The position numbers and the translations under genes were made by a program. Shown here one piece after another: positions 8,638 through 16,214 of a DNA stretch of 40,887 nucleotides. The stretch comes from an uncultured Winogradskyella sp. GTDB taxonomy: Bacteria > Bacteroidota > Bacteroidia > Flavobacteriales > Flavobacteriaceae. Below the pieces are notes generated by a model. That model ran no database searches. It was not told the DNA's origin and saw nothing but the letters and a program-made list of their open reading frames with translations. The stretch spans positions 1-40,887 of the forward strand of contig NZ_CALGNH010000070.1 of NCBI RefSeq assembly GCF_937958655.1, written 5' to 3'. Numbering within the stretch: the stretch's first letter is position 1; the number at the start of each line of letters is the position of its first letter.

Positions 8638-9902
8638 AAAAGCTCTTGATTGCACTCATTTTATTACTAAGCTGCTATTACACGCAAGCCCAAACGGTTA
8701 CTTCAATAGAGATTGAAGGTAATAAACGTACACGGACACAATTTTTTAAGCGACTTGCTTTTGTTAAGGAAGGCAGTGTTATAGACACACTTCGTGTAGC
8801 ATCAGATGAAAGACGTTTTAGATTGTTGCCATCAGTTGCAAGTGCCTCTTCTAAAGTTGAAGAACTGCCTGATGGTAATTACAAAATCATTTATACAATA
8901 GTTGAAAATTTTGCAATAATTCCTGGTCTTAATGTCTCTCAAGATGTTAACGATGATTTATCTTATCGTGTTTCTGTTTTCGACTTTAATTTTTTGGGAC
9001 AGAATCAAATCATAGGTGGTTTTTATGCCAAAAATGTATTTGACTCATACGGATTTTTTTGGGAAGCTCCCAATCTCATAACTAGAAAATGGGGAATAGG
9101 TGTAAATTATCAAAACAACGTTTTACAAGAGCCAATTTTTTTAGATAATGAAAGTGATGTGAATTTCAGGTTTGATAGTAAAGCACTTGAATTTAGAATA
9201 TTTTACGAACACAATTTTAATAACAGGTTTGAGTTAGGGCTTAACGTAGCAAATGAAGACTATGAGTTGTTAAATGGTGAATTACCAAATGATATACCAG
9301 CAAGGCTTGGCGTAAATCGCACGTCTATAGTTGGCCAGTATGAATATAATAATATTACTAACGATTTTCAATATGTAGAAGGTTTTAGAAGTATTTTCAA
9401 TTACAGTTTTACATTGACCTCCAGCGGTAATAATGATTTACTACGTAATTTTTTCATTGGTCGTAATGACTTCGAATATTTTAAGCGTCTAGGTAAAAGG
9501 GGAAATTGGGCTAACCGTCTGCGTTTAGCATATGCTACAAACGATACAACACCATTTGCTCCTTTTGCTCTGGATAATCAATTAAATATTAGAGGAGTGG
9601 GTAACATTGTAGATAGAGGTACGGCTTCTGTGGTTTTAAATTCAGAATATCGCCATACATTTTTTGAAAAAGGTTGGTTTGCAATGCAGGCTAATGCCTT
9701 TGTAGACGCTGGTACTTGGCAAGATCCAGGTGGTCAACTCTCTGACTTGGTAGAAGGGAAATCAGCAAGTCTATTTACAGGTTTTGGACTACGATTTATC
9801 CATAAGCGTATTTTCAATGCGGTTTTTAGAATTGATTATGGAGTAAGTATTGGTGATAAAGCAAATAATAGTATTGTGTTTGGTATTGGACAATATTTTT
9901 AA
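8634..9902 (+). CDS. Omp85/BamA-like outer-membrane protein, copy 1
   Basis: 422 residues. Signal peptide to about residue 19 (YYTQA). A single POTRA-like domain follows (VTSIEIEGNKRTRTQFF, then VEELPDGNYKIIYTIVENFAIIPG). The rest is a 16-strand-type barrel of the D15/surface-antigen family, with an LNIRGVGNIVDRG segment in the position of the conserved loop-6 region and a C-terminal aromatic (GIGQYF). BamA has five POTRA domains and TamA three, so this belongs to a reduced class of unknown substrate. It is followed 28 bp later by a close paralog and is coupled to the lipoprotein gene upstream. Confidence 0.8.
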   Translation: MKKLLIALILLLSCYYTQAQTVTSIEIEGNKRTRTQFFKRLAFVKEGSVIDTLRVASDERRFRLLPSVASASSKVEELPDGNYKIIYTIVENFAIIPGLNVSQDVNDDLSYRVSVFDFNFLGQNQIIGGFYAKNVFDSYGFFWEAPNLITRKWGIGVNYQNNVLQEPIFLDNESDVNFRFDSKALEFRIFYEHNFNNRFELGLNVANEDYELLNGELPNDIPARLGVNRTSIVGQYEYNNITNDFQYVEGFRSIFNYSFTLTSSGNNDLLRNFFIGRNDFEYFKRLGKRGNWANRLRLAYATNDTTPFAPFALDNQLNIRGVGNIVDRGTASVVLNSEYRHTFFEKGWFAMQANAFVDAGTWQDPGGQLSDLVEGKSASLFTGFGLRFIHKRIFNAVFRIDYGVSIGDKANNSIVFGIGQYF

Positions 9903-9930
9903 TATTACCTTTACAAGACATACTCAATCC

Positions 9931-11196
9931 ATGCGAATTTTTACATTCATTATATGTTTTTTTATTATGTTCTTTTCTCAAGGACAAGAAAATAGGGTTG
10001 CGGACTTAAAAATACAAGGTAATAAAAAGCTAAAGTCTTCATTTGTTAAAAAAATAGCTCTAGTAAAATCAGGTGCAGTTCTAGATTCTAGTGATATAGA
10101 ACAAGATATGCGATTACTCAAACGTTTACCATCTATTGCATACGCCTATTACCAAGTGTTTCCTGCTGAGAAACCAAATGAGTATAATGTGTTCTACAAT
10201 ATAGAAGAAAACTTTACGATTATTCCCTCCGCTAACGTTTATACCACAAATGACGATGAATTTGCCTATCGCTTAGGTCTTTATGAATTTAACCTATTTG
10301 GTCAAAATATCACAATTGGTGGATTTTATCAAAATGATATTTTTGATTCCTATGCTTTAAATTTAAGAGCACCGTTCTTATTTTCTAGAAAACTAGGCTT
10401 AGCAGTAAACTTTCAAAATTTAACGACTTTAGAGCCTGTTTTTTTTAATAATGCTACTGCAGATTATCGTTACAATAATGAGTCAATAGAAGTGTTGGGT
10501 CTTTATCAAATAAATTTTACAAATAGAGTAGAGATTGGTATTAACTTTTTTACTGAAGACTACGCGTACCAATCTGGTGCAACAAACCAAAATATTCCAC
10601 AAGCTCTAATAGTAGATAAGATGTTATATAAACTTATTTATGAATATAATAACTTAAATTATGATTATCAGTATGTTGAAGGCTTTAGAAGCGTTTTTAA
10701 TTTTCAGTACGTACATTCTATAGACAATGAGCAACTGCCTGATTTTTTGATTGGTTGGAATGATTTTGAATATTTTAAGCGTTTTGGTGAAAAAGGAAAT
10801 TGGGCAAGTAGACTTAGGGTGGGTATAGCAACAAATGACGAAACTCCATTTGCACCATTTTCAGTGGATAATAATCTTAATATTAGAGGAGTTGGTAATA
10901 CTATCGATAGAGGTACAGCAGCCATAGTTTTAAATACAGAATATAGGTATACATTATATGAAAAAGGCTGGTTTGCTTTACAGGGAAATGCTTTTATTGA
11001 TGCAGGAAGCTGGAGGAATCCAGGAGGTGATTTTGGGGACTTTGGCGATTCTCAAAATCTACGTGTTTACCCTGGATTAGGATTTAGATTTATTCATAAA
11101 AAAATATTCAATGCTATTTTTAGAATTGATTACGGTGTGGGCATAACACCAGATTCTACGAAAGGTTTTGTTTTTGGTATAGGGCAATATTTTTAA
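9931..11196 (+). CDS. Omp85/BamA-like outer-membrane protein, copy 2 (tandem paralog)
   Basis: Start placed at the ATG at 9931, which gives the signal peptide MRIFTFIICFFIMFFSQGQ; an upstream in-frame ATG at 9850 would lie inside the previous gene and add no signal. 421 residues, collinear with copy 1. It shares GNKKLKSSFVKKIALVKSG, VEGFRSVF, NDFEYFKRFGEKGNWASRLR, LNIRGVGNTIDRGTA and a C-terminal GIGQYF. One POTRA-like domain precedes the barrel. The pair looks like a tandem duplication that has diverged well beyond recent copies. The two may insert or assemble different substrates; nothing in the sequence says which. Confidence 0.8.
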   Translation: MRIFTFIICFFIMFFSQGQENRVADLKIQGNKKLKSSFVKKIALVKSGAVLDSSDIEQDMRLLKRLPSIAYAYYQVFPAEKPNEYNVFYNIEENFTIIPSANVYTTNDDEFAYRLGLYEFNLFGQNITIGGFYQNDIFDSYALNLRAPFLFSRKLGLAVNFQNLTTLEPVFFNNATADYRYNNESIEVLGLYQINFTNRVEIGINFFTEDYAYQSGATNQNIPQALIVDKMLYKLIYEYNNLNYDYQYVEGFRSVFNFQYVHSIDNEQLPDFLIGWNDFEYFKRFGEKGNWASRLRVGIATNDETPFAPFSVDNNLNIRGVGNTIDRGTAAIVLNTEYRYTLYEKGWFALQGNAFIDAGSWRNPGGDFGDFGDSQNLRVYPGLGFRFIHKKIFNAIFRIDYGVGITPDSTKGFVFGIGQYF

Positions 11197-11312
11197 GAAA
11201 GTCCTGGAGACATAATCATCTTACTTATAAATTCGTTTTTTTGCTTTAATTAATGTTAGCATAGCTTCGATAGCTTAGTATCTTATTCTTAATTTTGCTA
11301 AAATAAATTTTG

Positions 11313-12041
11313 ATGAGAACATTAGCTATAGGAGATATTCATGGTGGACTAAAAGCTTTAGAACAAGTTTTAGAAATCGCCAAAGTTACTAAAGAGGATA
11401 CCCTAATCTTTATGGGTGATTATGTAGATGGGTGGAGCGAGTCTGCTCAAGTTGTTGAATGTCTTATAGAATTATCAAAGACTAATGAATGTGTTTTTAT
11501 TAAAGGCAACCATGATGTTTGGTGTGAAGAATGGTTAGCTTCTGGTCATATTAATGAGATTTGGTATGCACATGGTGGAAAAGAAACCATAGAGAGCTAT
11601 GAGGGATTTACAGGTACTGAAAAGAAAGTACATCTTGCTTTTTTTGAAGCTATGCCTCTTTATTATATCGACGATGAAAACCGCTTGTTTGTTCATGCAG
11701 GGTTTACATCTATGCATGGTGTAGGTCGTGAGTTTCAAGTTCAAAGTTTTTATTTTGATCGCACACTATGGGAAATGGCACTGACAATGGATAAGCGCAT
11801 AAAAAAGAATTCCGAGTTATATCCTAATCGCTTAAAACACTACAACGAAATTTACATTGGCCATACTCCAACAATTAATTATCATAAGTATGAGCCTATG
11901 AATGCTATAAATGTTTGGAATGTAGATACAGGATCTGCATTTACAGGTAAGTTATCTGCAATTGATATTGATACAAAAGAAGTTTTTCAAAGTGATTTTT
12001 TGCCTTTTTTATACCCTAATGAAAATGGTAGGAATAAGTAA
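11313..12041 (+). CDS. Metallophosphoesterase (PPP-type serine/threonine phosphatase or Ap4A hydrolase-like)
   Basis: The ATG at 11313 is chosen over a TTG three bases earlier. 242 residues. The calcineurin-like signature is complete and in order: GDIHGG (7-12), GDYVDG, KGNHDVW, HAGF and GHTP, giving the Asp, His and Asn ligands of a two-metal centre. Small cytosolic PPP-like enzymes of this length include protein phosphatases and diadenosine tetraphosphate hydrolases; the sequence does not settle which. It is convergent with the glycosyltransferase gene, with only 3 bp between the two stop codons, so there is no room for a terminator between them. Confidence 0.85.
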   Translation: MRTLAIGDIHGGLKALEQVLEIAKVTKEDTLIFMGDYVDGWSESAQVVECLIELSKTNECVFIKGNHDVWCEEWLASGHINEIWYAHGGKETIESYEGFTGTEKKVHLAFFEAMPLYYIDDENRLFVHAGFTSMHGVGREFQVQSFYFDRTLWEMALTMDKRIKKNSELYPNRLKHYNEIYIGHTPTINYHKYEPMNAINVWNVDTGSAFTGKLSAIDIDTKEVFQSDFLPFLYPNENGRNK

Positions 12042-12044
12042 ATG

Positions 12045-12800
12045 CTAACAGAGATGTTTCTTATAATACGCTAACATATCTTCTGCAGAAGCGCCAAACC
12101 ATTTTTTTACATAGATGGTCCAGAAGTGGTATTGAACCTTCCAAACGCCATGCTTTTTATACATGCGCGCTGAGGTTTTTATTTTTTTATTTATAACCAC
12201 AAATTCTTTTCTTGCATAAAGTTCGTTGATGAGGATATTATCTTCATAAATAATATAGCTCTCATCAAAACCACCAATTTCTTCAAAAAGCGCTCTTGTA
12301 ATAAACTGACTTTGGTCACCACCTCTACAGGCGCGCCAACTAAATTGAGTTAACCAACTTGCGAGACGTAACCACCAATGATTACTGTCAAATTTCAGTC
12401 TAAAACAACCAGCATTATTACCTTTTTCTACCTCATCTATAATCAATTTATCATAACGTTGCGGTGGAAAAGAATCCGCATGAAGAAAATATAAAATAGG
12501 CGCACTGGCATGCTTTGCCCCTAAATTCATTTGTTTCGCTCTTCCTTTTGGCGAATCAAGCAAAACCACTTTTGGTTGATTAGTCAATCCTGAACTCGCT
12601 TGCTGAGCTGAGTCGAAGTATGTTTCAGGATCTCGTGGTAGCCTAAAATTGTTTACTTCCTTTTGAGTACCGTCAGTACTACCTCCGTCTACAACGATAA
12701 TTTCTGAAACTGAATCTAATGAAGCAGTATCAATTAAGTGAAAGAGTAAATCTTTAATGGTTTCAACTTCATTTAAAACAGGAATAATTATACTAATCAT
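12045..12800 (-). CDS. TIGR04283-type family-2 glycosyltransferase of arsenosugar biosynthesis
   Basis: 251 residues, GT-A fold: ISIIIPVLNE (2-10), IIVVDGGSTDGT (34-45), SPKGRAKQMNLGA, ILYFLHADSFPP with the metal-binding DxD-like HAD, then FLIT-type strands and GGFDE. The GRAKQMN signature is typical of the TIGR04283 family that sits beside ArsM/ArsS genes. It would transfer a sugar to or from the dimethylarsinoyl-ribose intermediate; the exact acceptor is not known. Residues about 52-76 are extra compared with what I expect for the family, and 57-71 (DPETYFDSAQQASSG) are encoded by a palindromic repeat read in frame (12588-12630). It is the last gene of the cluster. Confidence 0.85.
   Translation of the reverse strand: MISIIIPVLNEVETIKDLLFHLIDTASLDSVSEIIVVDGGSTDGTQKEVNNFRLPRDPETYFDSAQQASSGLTNQPKVVLLDSPKGRAKQMNLGAKHASAPILYFLHADSFPPQRYDKLIIDEVEKGNNAGCFRLKFDSNHWWLRLASWLTQFSWRACRGGDQSQFITRALFEEIGGFDESYIIYEDNILINELYARKEFVVINKKIKTSARMYKKHGVWKVQYHFWTIYVKKWFGASAEDMLAYYKKHLC
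12588..12630. repeat. Palindromic repeat inserted in frame in the glycosyltransferase gene
   Basis: The ends are 7-bp inverted repeats, TCCTGAA (12588-12594) and TTCAGGA (12624-12630). The interior, read on the minus strand, holds TTCGACTCAGCTCA, which matches TTCAACTGCGCTCA of the intergenic element at 13730-13777 at 11 of 14 positions. The element encodes glycosyltransferase residues 57-71 without breaking the frame. I also recall similar motifs as frequent intergenic repeats in flavobacterial genomes; that part is memory, not shown here. Confidence 0.7.
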
Positions 12801-12834
12801 ATAAGATATCTACGGAAAATCTGAGACTATGGTT

Positions 12835-13710
12835 TTAATTATTTAAATCCCAACTATAATCTTTGAAGCTTTTTTTTGCGTTACCAGAAATTGTAATATC
12901 AGAATATTGATTTAAAAAATCAATCAAACTGCCATTTTGTTCAAAATCTTTTTTAAACCATTTAAATATTTTAGAAAGTTTAATTTCGTCTTCCGAAATT
13001 TCATTTTTCGAGACATCAGCTAAAAATTCTATTGTCGCATTAGCTAGTTGTTCTTCTAAATTATTAGATGTAAAGGCTTCGTTCTGAAGTTTAGGACAAG
13101 ATTCCGAGGCACAAACAATAGCAAAATGAATGCGAGGTTCGTCCATTTTACGTAAGATTTGATGTTCTATGTCATTAAGATTTAACCACTTGTCACCAAA
13201 TTTCCAAAGGCGTTGATCCCAAGGGTCTTTAATATCTTTTATACTTTTTAAAGGGTAATTTCTTATTATTAAATCTATGGTTAAGGCGTTGTAGGTATTA
13301 ATCCAATAAGCTAGTTTGTCTTTTTTAGTCCAATTGTCGTTTGGCATATTGTCTTTTAAAGAATCGATGTAAGTTCTTAATTTATTGCTTTCACTTTTAA
13401 AACCTTTATAATTAACATTACCATTGTCTGATACATTATTTTCTAAAAGTTTTTTCCAGATAACGTGGTCAAAAGACTCAGGAGTAGTTTCGTTGTTTAC
13501 AAGAATTTTTTCCTCTTCAACCTCTTCAACTTTTAGCGGCTCAGTGGGTTTTGGTAGTTCAGGAATTGTAGGAGGAACTTCACTCACATCAGGAATTTCA
13601 GTTACAACAGCAATTTCTTTTGTAGTCTCTGGTTGGGTTTTAACAACCTTTTTTGTGCTACAACATGATGAAACAAATATGGTTAATATTAGTATTGAAA
13701 AGTATTTCAT
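12835..13710 (-). CDS. DUF547 lipoprotein with proline/glutamate-rich linker
   Basis: Start placed at the ATG at 13710, which gives a lipoprotein signal (ILILTIFVSSCC, Cys 16 or 17). A longer frame to 13761 would add 17 residues that come from a palindromic repeat and would bury the signal. 291 residues. Residues 25-75 form a Pro/Glu/Val-rich linker that probably spans the periplasm. The DUF547 domain follows: VNYKGF (99-104), LAYWINTYNALT, LNDIEHQILR and FAIVCASESCPKL (C200, C205). It is paralogous to the secreted protein at 5056. It lies between the sterol desaturase and the glycosyltransferase of the arsenosugar cluster, so a role on a lipid or sugar product at the envelope is possible but unproven. 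Confidence 0.8.
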   Translation of the reverse strand: MKYFSILILTIFVSSCCSTKKVVKTQPETTKEIAVVTEIPDVSEVPPTIPELPKPTEPLKVEEVEEEKILVNNETTPESFDHVIWKKLLENNVSDNGNVNYKGFKSESNKLRTYIDSLKDNMPNDNWTKKDKLAYWINTYNALTIDLIIRNYPLKSIKDIKDPWDQRLWKFGDKWLNLNDIEHQILRKMDEPRIHFAIVCASESCPKLQNEAFTSNNLEEQLANATIEFLADVSKNEISEDEIKLSKIFKWFKKDFEQNGSLIDFLNQYSDITISGNAKKSFKDYSWDLNN

Positions 13711-13729
13711 GGTATTTATTCTTTGATAA

Positions 13730-13777
13730 GATTCTTCGCTTTGCATTTCAACTGCGCTCAATGTGACACTCTGAATG
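13730..13777. repeat. Intergenic repeat element of the GCTCA/TGAGC type
   Basis: The sequence begins with GATTCTTCGC, ends with CACTCTGAATG, and contains TTTCAACTGCGCTCAATG. Its core matches the element inside the glycosyltransferase gene (12588-12630) at 11 of 14 positions. It fills most of the 72-bp gap between the sterol desaturase and DUF547 genes and lies 20 nt upstream of the DUF547 start. Confidence 0.55.
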
Positions 13778-13782
13778 ATAGA

Positions 13783-14664
13783 TTATTTTTTTAACGGATA
13801 TAATTCTTGACTCACAAAATCTTTTGGAAACGTTTCATCACCTTTAAAACCAAGTTCAATATCACGACCATCATAAGGCACATGAGCGGTTTTAAAAATA
13901 TAATCCCATAGGCTTAAAGTTAGTCCAAAATTAACACCATACCTTACATGTTTTGGTAAACCTTTAGCATGGTGCCAAATGTGCATTTTTGGATTGTTAA
14001 AAATATATTTAAGGAAGCCATAATCCCAACCTAGATTGGCATGATTGAGGTGGCCAACAGCAATACTAAAAAAATAAACAATAGCAACATCTTGGGCATC
14101 AAAACCACCAATTATAGCAATAGGAATATATAGTAATGATTTATAAACCAAAGGTTCCATCCAATGGTAGCGTAAATGTGCAGCAAAGCCCATTTCTTTT
14201 ACAGAGTGGTGCACTTTGTGAAAATTCCAAAGCCAAGGCACACGATGTAACAAGCGATGTGTATTCCATTGTACAAAATCCGAAACAATAAAGAAAATGA
14301 AAAGGCCTAACCATTTTGGTAAATCATCAACATCAAAGAGCTGTAAACTCGAAATTGATAAGCCGAACTTGCCGAGAATATCACCAAAAAATTCCGAAAC
14401 TGTATTGGATAAAGCAATAAGAATAATAAGATTTAGAATAAAGAAATTAAAGAACATATAAAGAGTGTCTAACCAAAAATCTTTTCTAAATATAGACTGC
14501 TCTTTTCTCCATGGAAAAGCAATTTCTAGAATCCAGACTAAAACAGAAATTAAGATGAGACCATAAAAAAAGTTATCCCAATGATTAAGATCAATGAGTT
14601 CGTATTTAAGGTAATTCCAATAATCGGAATAGGATTTTTTTATGATGTCTATGTATTTTTGCAT
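13783..14664 (-). CDS. Fatty acid hydroxylase/sterol desaturase superfamily membrane di-iron enzyme
   Basis: 293 residues with hydrophobic helices at about 31-50, 66-86, 117-132 and 172-204. The histidine boxes of the superfamily are present in order: HRLLH (H136, H140), HKVHH (H149, H152, H153), GHLNH (H205, H208) and HIWHH (H228, H231, H232). These ligate two irons for oxygen-dependent hydroxylation or desaturation of lipid substrates in the membrane. It sits between arsM and the DUF547 lipoprotein, inside the arsenosugar cluster. That suggests that a lipid may be modified in the same pathway, perhaps to make an arsenolipid, but ordinary membrane-lipid hydroxylation is equally possible. A hairpin repeat ends 9 nt before its ATG. 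Confidence 0.85.
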   Translation of the reverse strand: MQKYIDIIKKSYSDYWNYLKYELIDLNHWDNFFYGLILISVLVWILEIAFPWRKEQSIFRKDFWLDTLYMFFNFFILNLIILIALSNTVSEFFGDILGKFGLSISSLQLFDVDDLPKWLGLFIFFIVSDFVQWNTHRLLHRVPWLWNFHKVHHSVKEMGFAAHLRYHWMEPLVYKSLLYIPIAIIGGFDAQDVAIVYFFSIAVGHLNHANLGWDYGFLKYIFNNPKMHIWHHAKGLPKHVRYGVNFGLTLSLWDYIFKTAHVPYDGRDIELGFKGDETFPKDFVSQELYPLKK

Positions 14665-14673
14665 CTCTAGCTA

Positions 14674-14722
14674 CTGCGAAAGCAGGAGTCTCTTTTGTCA
14701 TTCCTGCGAAGGCAGGAATCTT
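14674..14722. repeat. Two adjacent hairpin repeats directly before the sterol desaturase start
   Basis: The first hairpin is CTGC-GAAA-GCAG (14674-14685), which leaves 9 nt to the start codon at 14664. The second is ATTCCTGC-GAAG-GCAGGAAT (14700-14719), with perfect 8-bp arms. The 30 bases 14693-14722 recur exactly at 15884-15913, upstream of arsM. The CTGC/GCAG hairpin recurs before gltD (39548-39561). Confidence 0.75.
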
Positions 14723-14757
14723 TTTTTCTTAATTTATGGATCTACAAGGTCTTTCAA

Positions 14758-14843
14758 AAACACCCCTAAAGTCCGCTCAAGGGAACAATTCCCAACAACA
14801 ACCTTTATAGGATTGTCCCCTTGAGGGTACTTTAGGGGTGTTT
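14758..14843. repeat. 86-bp inverted-repeat element (ACCCCTAAAGTCC family), copy 1
   Basis: Arms of 32 bp (14758-14789 and 14812-14843) match at 29 positions around a 22-nt loop. The element is flanked by a perfect 10-bp direct repeat, GTCTTTCAAA, at 14749-14758 and 14845-14854, which looks like a target-site duplication. A second copy lies at 39368-39460. There is no coding capacity, so it would be a non-autonomous, MITE-like element. It lies between arsM and the sterol desaturase gene. Confidence 0.75.
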
Positions 14844-14912
14844 AGTCTTTCAAAGTTACCAAAATTATGAGCTTTTAGTTGTGAAGGGTCTGAACAATTG
14901 AATGCTCTCCAA

Positions 14913-15881
14913 TCAACAACATCCACCACCATCATAATGATAAGTAGATTCACTAAAATAAATATCATCTCTGCCTAAAGCTTTTAACGCACCAGCCGTT
15001 TTGTCGCAAATTGCTAAAGGCTGATTTTTAAGTAGAACGTGTCCTGCTTTATCATCAAAATAATCTTCATCTCCATAATAAATAGCTGCTTTACCTGTAA
15101 AGACGCAAGGACCATCTGCTGGCATTGGATCTTTTATTGCCGCAACTTCAATAGATTCTATATAAATCAGTTCATCTGTTGGGTAATTTTTAGGATCTAA
15201 AATACGGTAGGGTTTACGTGCTCTAATTTCAATAGTGCCAAAACCAGCATCAGTCAATGCTTTAACATAGTCTGCAATTGGTAAGCTGCCACTTAAGCAT
15301 AAGGCTCTTAATCTGTCATCGTTTCGTAGTGTGTCATTCATGGGTTGCTCGCACGTAGGGTCGCTCATTACCAAGCGGCCATGAGGTTTTAAAACACGAT
15401 ACATTTCTGCAATAGCTTTTTTTAAATCTTCTGCTTTAAATATGTTGAATAGGCAATTTTGGGCAGCTACATCAATACTATTATCTTCAACAGGAAGATT
15501 CATGGCATCACCTTTTTTTAACTCCACAAATTCTGATTTAAACCAATCGTTTTGGGCTTCTGCTTCTTTAAAGTTTTTGCGTGAGGCTTCTAACATTTCA
15601 TCAACAACATCGACACCAACAACTCCACCTTTTTGCCTGTTGAAATACGAAAACTGCAATAATTCCATACCTCCTCCAACACCTACATAAAGCATTTTTG
15701 GGTTGTTGGTTAAGTCTCTTGCATGCACTGTAGAACCGCAACCGTAGTTCATCTCTTGCATAATTTTTGGAATCTTTAATCCAGGTAGTTCCCAAATAGG
15801 ATTTGTAGTACAGCATAGACCCACATCTGGTGTTAATGCTGCTTCTTTGTATAAATCGTTTGTTGCTTCTAAGTAACTCAT
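14913..15881 (-). CDS. arsM: Arsenite S-adenosylmethionine methyltransferase of arsenosugar type
   Basis: 322 residues. SAM-binding motif I VGVGGGMEL is at 66-74 and motif II/III GVDVVDEML at 89-97. Conserved arsenic-binding cysteines of ArsM are recognisable: AAQNCLFNIF (C143) and LRALCLSGSLP (C195). Additional cysteines are C23/C24, C48, C177, C259 and C292, and the chain ends in GGGCC (C321, C322). The enzyme methylates arsenite stepwise to dimethylarsenical using SAM, in the cytosol. The context (ArsS, DUF2064, GT2, CMD protein) marks it as the arsenosugar form and not a volatilisation ArsM. The ATG at 15881 is preceded after 9 nt by a perfect 8-bp hairpin repeat. The DNA from there to the next gene upstream is repeat-rich. 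Confidence 0.9.
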   Translation of the reverse strand: MSYLEATNDLYKEAALTPDVGLCCTTNPIWELPGLKIPKIMQEMNYGCGSTVHARDLTNNPKMLYVGVGGGMELLQFSYFNRQKGGVVGVDVVDEMLEASRKNFKEAEAQNDWFKSEFVELKKGDAMNLPVEDNSIDVAAQNCLFNIFKAEDLKKAIAEMYRVLKPHGRLVMSDPTCEQPMNDTLRNDDRLRALCLSGSLPIADYVKALTDAGFGTIEIRARKPYRILDPKNYPTDELIYIESIEVAAIKDPMPADGPCVFTGKAAIYYGDEDYFDDKAGHVLLKNQPLAICDKTAGALKALGRDDIYFSESTYHYDGGGCC

Positions 15882-15883
15882 CT

Positions 15884-15913
15884 TTTTGTCATTCCTGCGA
15901 AGGCAGGAATCTT
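15884..15913. repeat. 30-bp repeat with hairpin directly before arsM
   Basis: Identical over 30 bases to 14693-14722. The hairpin ATTCCTGC-GAAG-GCAGGAAT spans 15891-15910 and ends 9 nt before the arsM start codon at 15881. In the arsM mRNA it would fold next to the ribosome landing site. Confidence 0.8.
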
Positions 15914-16214
15914 ATTTTTTAGTTAATATATATTTTCTTTTTTTCTCTTCGTTCATTTTGTCTTGATACAAAACGAACCACAAAATCAAATTGAAATGAG
16001 GAATTTTTCTTTCGTTATCTCGAAAGAAAACCAAAAATTAAATCTAAATTTTTTCCAAGGCTTCAAAAATTTTTAACAATTTAATTTTTATATTCTGCAT
16101 TTCAATGTTCAATGCTTAGGCATTGATTTGGGACTTGAATTTCGATTTAATTAGTTCAACCCCTATTTTTATCTTGCTTCACTGCCAACTGAGGACTGAT
16201 TTACTGCTAACTTA
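15914..16214. other. Gene-free 300-bp stretch built from several hairpin repeats
   Basis: There is no credible ORF between arsM and the phosphorylase gene. Two hairpins are clear. GTTCATTTTGT/ACAAAACGAAC (15951-15978) has 10 of 11 pairs and a 6-nt loop; TTTTCTTTCG/CGAAAGAAAA (16005-16030) is a perfect 10 bp with a 6-nt loop. At 16181-16211 a degenerate ACTGnnaa motif recurs three to four times, ending just before the phosphorylase stop codon. No promoter for arsM was identified with confidence. Confidence 0.6.

Noticed and set aside
9850-9930. Upstream start for the second Omp85-like protein
   Set aside because: It lies inside the preceding gene and adds residues before a perfect signal peptide that starts at 9931.
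13711-13761. N-terminal extension of the DUF547 lipoprotein to an upstream ATG
   Set aside because: The extra 17 residues are encoded by the intergenic repeat and would hide the lipoprotein signal; the ATG at 13710 gives a proper signal and lipobox.
14777-14968. Short minus-strand frame across the arsM 3' end and the inverted-repeat element
   Set aside because: It is made of the repeat arm and the antisense of arsM's reading; no start context and no coding character.
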